NCBI GenBank assembly: GCA_027858595.1
Contig: JAQICK010000131.1
Coordinates: forward strand, 1 to 18,079
Length of the DNA: 18,079 nt
From: Melioribacteraceae bacterium
Lineage (GTDB): Bacteria; Bacteroidota; Ignavibacteria; Ignavibacteriales; Melioribacteraceae
Direction of reading: 5' to 3'
The translations under genes and the position numbers were made by a program. Position 1 is the first letter of the stretch, and every line of letters begins with the position of its first letter. Shown here piece after piece: positions 1 through 6,750 of the stretch. The notes beneath the pieces are model-generated. The model saw nothing but the letters and a program-made list of their open reading frames with translations, was not told the DNA's origin and ran no database searches.

Positions 1-15
1 AATAAGGTATTTCAT
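1..15 (-). CDS. 5' end of the next gene (5 codons visible)
   Basis: Only the first five codons (M-K-Y-L-I) lie in the window. The start is supported by an AAGGAG Shine-Dalgarno site at 21-26, five bases from the ATG. It sits downstream of the flgE terminator, so it probably has its own promoter in 16-75 or is reached by read-through. I saw no convincing promoter in that short stretch. The product cannot be named. By position it may be another flagellar gene, but that is inference. Confidence 0.5.
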
Positions 16-20
16 TATTT

Positions 21-26
21 CTCCTT
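21..26 (-). promoter_or_regulatory. Ribosome binding site of the left-edge gene
   Basis: On the minus strand this reads AAGGAG, five bases before the ATG at 13-15. It is the main reason for accepting a gene start with so little coding sequence visible. Confidence 0.55.
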
Positions 27-75
27 GTATTAAATTAAATAAAAAATGAACCGTAAATATAAAGTTCCGAGAATT

Positions 76-113
76 AAAAAAAAAGCCAATTCCGTATAGT
101 TGGAATTGGCTTT
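76..113 (-). terminator. Intrinsic terminator after flgE
   Basis: A perfect 12-bp stem (82-93 paired with 102-113, AAAGCCAATTCC and its complement) closes an 8-base loop. On the minus strand it is followed by nine consecutive T residues (76-84). It lies about 30 bases after the flgE stop codon. This is a textbook Rho-independent terminator and marks the end of the hook-basal-body operon. Confidence 0.93.
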
Positions 114-144
114 GAAATGATGTTCAAAAAAAATTAAATAAATT

Positions 145-1815
145 CTATCTAATTAGATTAGTTATTTCTTGTAATAATGAATCTGCAGTTGTAATAACTC
201 TAGCATTAGCTTGGAAACCGCGTTGAGAAACAATCATTTTTGTAAACTCTTCAGATAAATCAACATTTGATTGCTCTAAAGCACCAGATTGAATTGTAGT
301 TGTTGAAGATTCACCTGGTTCTGCTATTCTTGGATCGCCTGCATTGGCTGCAACTTGATACATATTATCTCCTATACTTACTAAGCCATTTAAATTAGGG
401 AATGTAGCAACCATAATCTGTGCTAATGTTTGTGATTCACCATTTGAGAAAATACCAACAATATTTCCAAAACTGTCAATGTTTAGGTTTTTTAAAGTAG
501 CTGAAGCAGCTCCATCTTGTGACAATGACGCTATTTGAGAGCTAAGGGATGTTTGTGTAATACCATTTGTTCCAGAACCAAAATCCAAATTTACCTGCAT
601 TGCTTCAGCACCACTATTTGGTTGGAAAGAAATTTGTGGTAAATTTGGGTCAACCACCACATTCCCATCTTGTAAAATAGATTCAATTGTACCGCCTACA
701 TTAAAATTGATTGTACCACTTGCTCCAGAAGTAAGTTCTCCTGAAGATGGTTCAGCAACTTCCCAAGTCCATGCACCACTATCAACATGTTTGTATGAAA
801 TTGTCATTGAATGTGCTGTTCCTAAAGAATCATATACAGTAACTGTACCCGTTTCTACAGCAGCCGTGTCACCTTTGTCAATTGTTGTGCTTACCGATGT
901 TGAAGAAGTACCGCTACGCAAAGCAGCAAAACTTAAATCCATTTCAATATTTCCACTATCACCGGAAATTACTAAAGGATCTGTTGTACATTTATTTGTT
1001 GCTAAATCGAACGATAAAGCTTGTGAGCCTGTTAAGGCTGGAACTAAAGAATTGCCATCTTTATCATTAATTGTATAGTTAACTGTGTATGCAGCAGGTG
1101 TTGCACCAGATGCTGCGGTGTTTGAATAATCTAAAACTACTTGATATTCTGTGCCGTTAACTCCATACATTGTGTAGGTTTGAGAGTCAGCATTTGTATT
1201 AACGTTAGTATCATCCGATTTAAAATTTCCACTCATTTCAATAATGTCTGTTCTCAAGGTTGCAGAACCACTTTCAAGATTTCCACCCCAAGTTACATTA
1301 GTAGTTGCTTTTGCAGGTAATTTTAGATTTTTATCAATATTAATATCTTGAATTGAATTACCCGATGGAATTTCTCCCAATCCGTTTGCTACTTTACCTT
1401 GAACCACTGCACCATTTTGTGGGTTTACTAGTTTTCCATCAGCATCAAATATAAATGCACCAGCTCTAGAGTATTGTTGTGTTCCATTATTATTTAATAC
1501 AAATAATCCAGGTCCTTGAAGAGCTAAATCAGTTGTAATACCAGTTCTTTCAAAAGTCCCTTGATTCCAGTTTCTGTCAATAGAATTTACTTTCATTCCA
1601 AGACCAACTTGCATACTGTTAGTACCACCAGCACCATCTTCGGTTGGATTTGTACCAGATTTTATCATTTGATTAAAAGTATCACTAAAAGTAATTCGTG
1701 AGCCTTTATAGCCAATAGTGTTTACATTAGCTATATTGTTACCAATTACATCCATCATTGCTTGATGGTTTCTTAAGCCGGAAACACCGGAAAATAGTGA
1801 GTTAAGAAGTGCCAT
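145..1815 (-). CDS. flgE: Flagellar hook protein FlgE
   Basis: FlgE polymerises outside the cell into the hook, the universal joint between rod and filament. The 556-residue product has the N-terminal rod/hook signature in its first 45 residues (LFSGVSGL, then NNIANVNTIGYKGS). The middle region has the FlgE D2-type strand TVTVYDSLGTAHSMTISYK. The C-terminal helix (about 515-556) has SNVDLSEEFTKMI and FQANARVITTADSLLQEI. It is longer than enteric FlgE (about 400 residues); the extra length is in the variable surface region at about 180-440. As expected for an axial protein there is no signal peptide, and I noted a single Cys at 276. The ATG follows AGGAGG by five bases. It is the last gene of the operon and the only one there with a long untranslated leader. 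Identity is secure. Confidence 0.96.
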   Translation of the reverse strand: MALLNSLFSGVSGLRNHQAMMDVIGNNIANVNTIGYKGSRITFSDTFNQMIKSGTNPTEDGAGGTNSMQVGLGMKVNSIDRNWNQGTFERTGITTDLALQGPGLFVLNNNGTQQYSRAGAFIFDADGKLVNPQNGAVVQGKVANGLGEIPSGNSIQDINIDKNLKLPAKATTNVTWGGNLESGSATLRTDIIEMSGNFKSDDTNVNTNADSQTYTMYGVNGTEYQVVLDYSNTAASGATPAAYTVNYTINDKDGNSLVPALTGSQALSFDLATNKCTTDPLVISGDSGNIEMDLSFAALRSGTSSTSVSTTIDKGDTAAVETGTVTVYDSLGTAHSMTISYKHVDSGAWTWEVAEPSSGELTSGASGTINFNVGGTIESILQDGNVVVDPNLPQISFQPNSGAEAMQVNLDFGSGTNGITQTSLSSQIASLSQDGAASATLKNLNIDSFGNIVGIFSNGESQTLAQIMVATFPNLNGLVSIGDNMYQVAANAGDPRIAEPGESSTTTIQSGALEQSNVDLSEEFTKMIVSQRGFQANARVITTADSLLQEITNLIR

Positions 1816-1921
1816 TATAACCTCCTAAGGTTAGTTTTAAGTTTGTTCGATTCAGCATCGGTCGGTCAGCCAAATCAAGAGCGTCCTTAAAAGGTCCCGC
1901 TCATAACATGTTAATTAAGTT
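1816..1921 (-). promoter_or_regulatory. Structured leader between flg_new and flgE
   Basis: This 106-base gap stands out in an operon whose other genes nearly all touch. On the minus strand it holds an imperfect stem at 1879-1902 (GAGCG/CGCTC outer pairs, CCTT/AAGG inner pairs). Next comes a GC-richer stretch with a tandem GACC repeat at about 1859-1866, then a hairpin over the ribosome binding site (1818-1833). No T-tract follows the first stem, so it does not look like a terminator. No sigma-54 or sigma-28 promoter could be fitted convincingly. I recognise no riboswitch class. Confidence 0.5.
1818..1833 (-). promoter_or_regulatory. Hairpin that sequesters the flgE ribosome binding site
   Basis: A perfect 6-bp stem (TAACCT/AGGTTA on the minus strand, 1828-1833 with 1818-1823) with a TAGG tetraloop. 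The Shine-Dalgarno sequence AGGAGG (1821-1826) lies half in the loop and half in the 3' arm, and the flgE ATG is five bases beyond it. If the hairpin forms in the mRNA it would limit ribosome access to flgE. The base pairing is directly visible; the regulatory effect is inferred. Confidence 0.5.
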
Positions 1922-2305
1922 TTATTGTGCGAATACTACGCTATCAATATTTGTAAATACATTTTCGTTACTACTAGCCAAACCCATTGCTGTAATTACA
2001 GTTCTGTTTGGGATGTTAACTATAAATGCTGTGTTGTCCATCATTACTAATGAATCTATTGCACCTTTAGCTTCGGCTTGTTCAACTGCGGTATTAATTT
2101 TTTCCATTTCATTATCGGTCAATTGAATATCGCGTGACTCTAAGCGTTGCTGAGCATGTTTTGAAAGTTTAACTTTCGAAATTTCTTTTGAGAATATTTC
2201 ATCAAAATGAGATCTTACTCCTTCTTGTTGATTCCCAAGTTGCTGAATCCCACTCTCCTTAACTATGGGTACAAAGGGAACATTTATTCCGTTTATCATT
2301 GCCAT
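1922..2305 (-). CDS. Flagellar operon protein of the TIGR02530 (flg_new) type
   Basis: This 127-residue protein belongs to a small family found in flagellar operons of many Gram-positive and non-enteric bacteria, typically between flgD and flgE. Its biochemical role is not well defined. The core KLSKHAQQRLESRDIQL, followed by a segment that ends near NRTVITAM, is the family hallmark, and the C-terminus ENVFTNIDSVVF also fits. There is no signal peptide or membrane segment, so it is probably cytosolic. I chose the ATG at 2303-2305, one base after the flgD stop and behind GGAGACGGATAAA. An ATG five codons earlier (2318-2320) lies inside flgD. The family assignment is by recall of the motif pattern. 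Confidence 0.82.
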   Translation of the reverse strand: MAMINGINVPFVPIVKESGIQQLGNQQEGVRSHFDEIFSKEISKVKLSKHAQQRLESRDIQLTDNEMEKINTAVEQAEAKGAIDSLVMMDNTAFIVNIPNRTVITAMGLASSNENVFTNIDSVVFAQ

Positions 2306-2306
2306 T

Positions 2307-2993
2307 TTATCCGTCTCCATCCGAACTGTTATTTAAAATTTCTAATACATCTGCTAGGCTGTATTCAACTCCACCAACAATAAGTGTAGTTCCATTTTCT
2401 CCAAATTTAACTCCGTCAATAGTTCCTACTCCGTATGTAGTTACTGCCAAACTTGTGCCTTCGGCATCTGTTGCTTTTACATTAAAAGAATAACTACCAT
2501 CTGGAACTCTTGTGCCATTATCATCGAAAAAATTCCAAGAAAGTTTATTATCACCTTCAGAAAAATCTTCATCTGTGATAGTTCTCATCAAAGCACCATG
2601 TTCATTGTAAATTTCGATGCTTACATTAGTTGCACCGGAAGGGAGTGTAAAACCAAAATCAATATTCTCTTGTCCAAGATTATTCAATGTTGGGGAATCA
2701 AGTTTAACATCATTTCCTATTAAAGTTGCAGTAAGAGTATTGTTTATCGATTGCGATAAATAGTAGTCAGCATCAATACTTTTTTCCATAGATGTATTCA
2801 AGTTTGTAAGTTGCTCCAGTGAAGTAAACTGTGCCAGTTGTGCGGCATATTCAGTTCCATCCATAGGATCAAGTGGATCTTGGTTTTGCAATTGTGCAAT
2901 CATTAATTCTAAGAAAGCATCTTTATCCATCTCATCGCCACCAGTTGGCTGAGCTACAAATGTATTTATTTGATTATCTATTGCACCTATCAT
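2307..2993 (-). CDS. flgD: Flagellar hook cap protein FlgD
   Basis: FlgD forms the scaffold cap on which FlgE subunits assemble and is shed when the hook is complete. The N-terminal third carries the FlgD signature: DAFLELMIAQLQNQDPLDPM, then EYAAQLAQFTSLEQL, at roughly residues 25-63. The rest is the beta-rich FlgD Ig-like/tudor part, with NVSIEIYNEHGALMRTI and VPDGSYSFNVKA. At 228 residues it matches the usual family length. The ribosome binding site AGGAGAG overlaps the fliK stop codon. The flgD end is separated from the flg_new start by a single base, which suggests translational coupling. It is exported by the flagellar type III apparatus without a cleavable signal. Confidence 0.95.
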   Translation of the reverse strand: MIGAIDNQINTFVAQPTGGDEMDKDAFLELMIAQLQNQDPLDPMDGTEYAAQLAQFTSLEQLTNLNTSMEKSIDADYYLSQSINNTLTATLIGNDVKLDSPTLNNLGQENIDFGFTLPSGATNVSIEIYNEHGALMRTITDEDFSEGDNKLSWNFFDDNGTRVPDGSYSFNVKATDAEGTSLAVTTYGVGTIDGVKFGENGTTLIVGGVEYSLADVLEILNNSSDGDG

Positions 2994-3004
2994 AATATTC
3001 TCTC

Positions 3005-5653
3005 CTATGCTATAAAATCGTAATTATTATAGCCTAAATTTTTATGCGTAAATTTCTCGTCAAATCCTTCAACATTCATTTTAGCGTTGTTATTGGTTTT
3101 TCGTTTTTGCTTAAAATATCTCTGATTTTTATCTTCAGAACTAGATAGTGAAACGTTGAGTGAATTGAGTTGAACTCCATTTTGATTCAAACTTGTTTTA
3201 AGCCCCTCCATGCTATTTTGGAGTAGTTGTTGAGTCGTTTCGTTCTCAACTTTTATTGATGCAGAAACAATTTTATTTACTACTTCAAGTTTGATTGCAA
3301 CTTTTCCAAGATTTTCTGGATTAAGCTGAAATTCGACTGATTTTTTTTCACCCTTTTGAATAAGATGTGAAATTTCTTCTTTGAAACTTTGTATATCTAC
3401 TTTTTTGAAAATTACTTTTTCATTTACATTTAACGACTGATTTCTAATTTGGTGTTCAACAAAAGATGCTTTTGGCATTGAGGTTTCGTTAACTTTTATT
3501 TCACTAGCACTTCCCTTTACTTCGTGCGATATTTCTTTTTGGGATAAAGTCTCTTTCTTAATTACTGCATTGGAATAGTTTTCAACTTCTTTGTTAAATG
3601 ATTGTTTGGAATTGCCATTAGTATTAAGTTCAGATGAAGAAAGCTCTTGTTTATTTTGATTTTGTTCATTTTGAAATGCATTGTTTTCAGAAGCCGATTC
3701 CTTTTTGTTACTTACCGGTGAAGTTGCTTTAAATTCTGTGTTTACTTTCCTTAGAACATCTTTTCTATTGTTGTCATCACCTACTCTTAACTCATTTTTC
3801 TTAACTTCACTGTTTATTGGAATTACTTTAACCTTTGTAAGTACATCAGTCTCTTTGCTTGAGTATATAGATGTTTTCAATAGTTCCGAATTTTTCTTTT
3901 CAATTGTTAGGTTTTTATCTAACACTAAACTTTCGTGTGCCTTCTCGCTTTTTAAAGTAAAAAGATATTCCGATTTAACGTTTTCGGTATTTGATTTTGG
4001 AGTCTCGGCAGTTTGTAAAATATTCTTCACTCCAGATTTTACTTTATCAACTAGCTTTGTCTTTACAGAGGGTTTAACTTTCGGATCAACATTGGTGGCA
4101 TTATTAGACCCAATTGGTTTTGCTAAATCAATTTTAGAAACGGATTCAAATTTTTTCAATTTACTTAAAAGTGCCTTTAATTCAGGGTTAACCGGATTTT
4201 TTATAATTTCAGTTTTGATAGATTTCTGTAATTCTTTCAAATCTACTTTTTCAACATTAAGCTCTCTAATTAATTTGTTCTCTGTGGAAGTTAATTTTAA
4301 TTCCTTTGAAACTTCTTTAAGATTTAGGGCTTCAAACGTTGTGTCGTTTTTTACATTTACTTTATTTGCAGATATATAATTATCTATTTTCTCTGCTATG
4401 GCTTTAAATTCTGGAACCGAATCAGTTTTAGTTAACTCAACTTTTAATTCTTTACTTACCTCAGGAAGAGAAACTTTCTCAGAGGTTAGTTTATTAAAAA
4501 TTTGAACTTCTTTTTGAGTGAGGTTTAATTCTTTTGTAACTTCTTTAAGATTTAATGCCTCTACAGTTGTGTTGTTTTTGATGTTTGCATTATTAGAAAT
4601 TAAATGCTTTTCCAGTTTACTAAGAACGGATTGTAATTCTGGATTACTTCCATATTTAGAAAGAGCTACTTTTATTTTCTCTTTTACTTCTGACGTATCT
4701 ACAACAGTGCTGTTAAAACCCTTAATTAACTCGTTCTCTTTCGGAGTTAGCTCTAGATTTTCTAATGAAACTAAGCTGCCATTATTTTGCTGTGCTTTTT
4801 CTTTCCCAGAATTACCAGAAACTACTTTTATAAATTCAGTAACAATTACATTTTTAAGTTCACCACTTTCAGAGTCATTTAAATTAAATTCAGCCTCAAT
4901 ATTGTTAATCAAATTTCCAAGAATATTTTTCTGAGGTTGAAATCCGCCATTTTTAGTAGACTCAAGTTTTGATAAATCGGTTTCAATTTTTTTAACAATG
5001 GCTTCAATTTTTTCATCACTCATATTAAAGACATCGGAGCTAAATGATTCTTTTAGTGCCAATTTTATATCAGTAATTATATTCTCAAAATCTGATCCGG
5101 ATAGTTGAATCCCCTTGCTTTCGGAAATTGCAAGTTTAATGCTTTTTGAAAAAAATTCTTTGTCCGTAGAATCAAATTTTTGAATTTCAACAAAAAGAAT
5201 TTTGCCATTATTATTTATGGGTACTGAAATTTTTTCGCCACTATCCAGTTTATCAACCAACAAAGCTATTTGTTCTGGAATGGCTGATGCATCAGTGCTC
5301 TCACTCTTGTTTTGCTTATTTAGAGCTGTTGAATTTTTGCCAGGTTCTGTTCCAACAATATCAGAAAGAAAAGCAGTCAAGCCTTCAACGTTACCAAGAA
5401 ACTGATTTTTATTTGCATCAGTTTTTTTAGGCAAAGCAATATTGCTACTCTTTAAATTATTAAAGAGAGAGAGGTTTCTCGAATCTAATTCAAGTTTTAA
5501 ATCAGAATTTAAAACTTCCTCTTTTGAGACATTTATAATATCTGCAAAAAGGTAATTACTATTTGTAAACTTACCTTCTTTAGTACTGTCAGCATTTTTA
5601 CTTGCGTTATTACCAGCACTAGCATTTGATATAAACAAAGGATTAAAAAACAT
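3005..5653 (-). CDS. fliK: Flagellar hook-length control protein FliK, long form with internal repeats
   Basis: FliK is secreted during hook growth, measures hook length and switches the export gate to late substrates. The C-terminal Flg_hook domain (about 760-845) is clear: VEFQLNPENLGKVAIKLEV, with the L-x-P-x-x-L-G-x-V core, and then an amphipathic helix ending LKTSLNQNGVQLNSLNV. The product has 882 residues, about twice the size of the enteric protein. Most of the rest is a Lys/Ser/Asn/Glu-rich low-complexity ruler region with no Cys. Residues 295 to about 508 contain three units with an exact 76-residue period. The start ATG overlaps the stop of the upstream motE-like gene (TAATG). Identity rests on the C-terminal domain and position; the N-terminal part is not recognisable by itself, as is usual for FliK. 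Confidence 0.92.
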   Translation of the reverse strand: MFFNPLFISNASAGNNASKNADSTKEGKFTNSNYLFADIINVSKEEVLNSDLKLELDSRNLSLFNNLKSSNIALPKKTDANKNQFLGNVEGLTAFLSDIVGTEPGKNSTALNKQNKSESTDASAIPEQIALLVDKLDSGEKISVPINNNGKILFVEIQKFDSTDKEFFSKSIKLAISESKGIQLSGSDFENIITDIKLALKESFSSDVFNMSDEKIEAIVKKIETDLSKLESTKNGGFQPQKNILGNLINNIEAEFNLNDSESGELKNVIVTEFIKVVSGNSGKEKAQQNNGSLVSLENLELTPKENELIKGFNSTVVDTSEVKEKIKVALSKYGSNPELQSVLSKLEKHLISNNANIKNNTTVEALNLKEVTKELNLTQKEVQIFNKLTSEKVSLPEVSKELKVELTKTDSVPEFKAIAEKIDNYISANKVNVKNDTTFEALNLKEVSKELKLTSTENKLIRELNVEKVDLKELQKSIKTEIIKNPVNPELKALLSKLKKFESVSKIDLAKPIGSNNATNVDPKVKPSVKTKLVDKVKSGVKNILQTAETPKSNTENVKSEYLFTLKSEKAHESLVLDKNLTIEKKNSELLKTSIYSSKETDVLTKVKVIPINSEVKKNELRVGDDNNRKDVLRKVNTEFKATSPVSNKKESASENNAFQNEQNQNKQELSSSELNTNGNSKQSFNKEVENYSNAVIKKETLSQKEISHEVKGSASEIKVNETSMPKASFVEHQIRNQSLNVNEKVIFKKVDIQSFKEEISHLIQKGEKKSVEFQLNPENLGKVAIKLEVVNKIVSASIKVENETTQQLLQNSMEGLKTSLNQNGVQLNSLNVSLSSSEDKNQRYFKQKRKTNNNAKMNVEGFDEKFTHKNLGYNNYDFIA
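4130..4771 (-). repeat. Three in-frame 228-bp repeats inside fliK
   Basis: Unit 1 is 4544-4771 (residues 295-370), unit 2 is 4316-4543 (371-446), and unit 3 is 4130-4315 (447 to about 508, shorter). Anchor motifs fall exactly 76 residues apart: ELTPKEN at 301, NLTQKEV at 377 and KLTSTEN at 453; also NNTTVEALNLKEV at 360 and NDTTFEALNLKEV at 436. DNA identity is visible, for example around 4537-4557 against 4309-4329 (shared ACTTCTTTAAGATTTA on the plus strand). The copies have diverged at most third positions, so the duplication is not recent. Confidence 0.88.
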
Positions 5654-6228
5654 TATGGCACTCGCGTTATTCTTTTTGCTGATTCTGGATTTAATTCTGC
5701 TAGTATTTTAGCTGCTTTTTTCTTTTTCATACTATACAAAATATCCTTAGCAATATTATCGGAATATTTTAGAATTATTTTAGCTGCTTTGGTAGATTCC
5801 ATCGATTCATATAATTTTGATGTGTTCTTTATCCAAGCTTGGTACTCATTTTCGGCATCTTTCTTGTCTTCATTTTTTGCATTTGTGGCTTCAAGCGTAG
5901 TTGTTTCGCGTGATAATTTCTTTATGTTCTTTTGCAGAACAGCAATGCTATCTTCTAATAAAACAACTCTGTTGTTAGTGTTCACAATAGCCGTAGAATC
6001 AAATCCAACAACTTTTAAGGAATCAAAAACATGTTGTTTAATCTCAGGACGAAGTTCAGCTTTTAATTCTTCAATCTGTTCTTCGGTTTCTATTGCTACA
6101 GCCTGATGAGTAGGTGTAAAATCGAAATCGAAAATATTATTATACTGTAAATTCATAAAAGCTATTAAAGCAGTAACCATTACGAATGATACAATAAATA
6201 TTATTACAGTGGCTATTTTATCAATCAT
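5653..6228 (-). CDS. MotE-like membrane-anchored flagellar protein (MgtE_N-like helical C-terminus)
   Basis: The 191-residue product has an N-terminal membrane segment at about residues 6-27 (ATVIIFIVSFVMVTALIAF). A charged coiled-coil region follows at about 50-135. A compact C-terminal helical repeat includes STKAAKIILKYSDNIAKDIL and KKAAKILAELNPESAKRI. That layout matches MotE/YlxF-type proteins encoded next to fliJ and fliK in many bacteria. Their C-terminal part resembles the MgtE N-terminal and FliG middle-domain helical fold. MotE has been linked to stator stability elsewhere; here a role at the motor or export gate is inferred from position. The start is ATG with AGGA upstream, one base after the fliJ stop. 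It overlaps fliK by one base. Confidence 0.75.
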   Translation of the reverse strand: MIDKIATVIIFIVSFVMVTALIAFMNLQYNNIFDFDFTPTHQAVAIETEEQIEELKAELRPEIKQHVFDSLKVVGFDSTAIVNTNNRVVLLEDSIAVLQKNIKKLSRETTTLEATNAKNEDKKDAENEYQAWIKNTSKLYESMESTKAAKIILKYSDNIAKDILYSMKKKKAAKILAELNPESAKRITRVP

Positions 6229-6229
6229 T

Positions 6230-6661
6230 TTAATTCCTACTCGATTTTTGTATCGCTAATTCATCTAACATTTCTAGTTCTTCTTTATTCTCTTCACTTT
6301 TATGTTTCATAAATTTAGATTCTTTCAGTTTGTGAAAAATTTTGCTCTCTTTTGTTTTTTCTACCAAAATCTTTTGTTTCATTTTTAATACAAGTTTTAA
6401 TTTTAACAACTCACTTTCTACAAACTGAATTTTTTTATTGATGAAATATATATGGCTTTCAATAAATTGTAATTCAGAGACTTTCATTAAAATTTTTTGT
6501 GAACTTTGTTTACATTCTTTTAGTTCCAAAATCAATTGTTCTTTTTTTTCTAATTTTTCCTCAATCTGTCTTCCAATCTCAGCAACTTCTTTCATTGCTT
6601 GTTTTTTGAAATTCTCTTTTACATTAAGAATCGATTCGAATTTGTAATTAAACTTTTTCAT
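6230..6661 (-). CDS. fliJ: Flagellar export protein FliJ
   Basis: FliJ is a small coiled-coil protein that fits into the FliI ATPase ring, helps couple it to the export gate and escorts chaperones. The 143-residue product starts with the family-like KFNYKFESILNVKEN and is almost wholly helical, rich in Lys and Glu with heptad-like leucines. The position after fliI is diagnostic, because FliJ sequences are poorly conserved. There is no Shine-Dalgarno site before the ATG, and an in-frame stop at 6674-6676 excludes an N-terminal extension. Its ATG overlaps the stop of a possible 29-codon ORF (ATGA arrangement), so translation may depend on coupling. Confidence 0.85.
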   Translation of the reverse strand: MKKFNYKFESILNVKENFKKQAMKEVAEIGRQIEEKLEKKEQLILELKECKQSSQKILMKVSELQFIESHIYFINKKIQFVESELLKLKLVLKMKQKILVEKTKESKIFHKLKESKFMKHKSEENKEELEMLDELAIQKSSRN

Positions 6662-6747
6662 GTGTTTATAATTTTAAATTTTGCCACATGCAACTCGCAA
6701 TTATAATTATTCACTTGTGTGTAAACACTTTTATAAGCTCGTTTCAT
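6658..6747 (-). CDS. Possible 29-residue ORF between fliI and fliJ
   Basis: This short open frame spans nearly the whole 89-base fliI-fliJ gap. Its ATG (6745-6747) lies six bases after a GGAG that overlaps the end of fliI, which is a good ribosome binding site. It runs without a stop and its TGA overlaps the fliJ ATG in the classic ATGA arrangement. The peptide begins MKRAYKSVYTQ and ends KFKIINT; it is basic, with one Cys and no membrane segment. I recognise no family. It could be a real small protein, a leader that delivers ribosomes to fliJ (which has no ribosome binding site of its own), or chance. Coding support is limited to start, spacing and overlap. Confidence 0.42.
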   Translation of the reverse strand: MKRAYKSVYTQVNNYNCELHVAKFKIINT

Positions 6748-6750
6748 ATA

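Noticed and set aside
985..990. Lone Cys276 of FlgE as a lysinoalanine cross-link site as in spirochaete hooks.
   Set aside because: It is in the variable surface region with no recognisable match to the spirochaete context; a single Cys is not evidence.
1816..1921. flgE leader as a sigma-28 promoter or cyclic-di-GMP riboswitch.
   Set aside because: The GACCGATGC stretch matches GCCGATAA poorly and no TAAA element has the right spacing; the conserved GEMM riboswitch segments cannot be aligned.
3681..4379. Long plus-strand open frames inside fliK (3681-4379, 4518-4934) and others such as 7166-7651 in fliI and 707-1078 in flgE.
   Set aside because: They mirror well-supported genes on the other strand, are rich in Ser/Phe/Leu as expected from antisense of Lys/Glu-rich coding, and show no recognisable domain. 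Repeated similarity between two of them is only the reflected fliK repeat.
5655..5669. TGGCAC on the plus strand at the fliK/motE-like junction, checked as a sigma-54 site.
   Set aside because: The -12 element is TTAT instead of TTGC, it faces away from all genes and lies in coding sequence.
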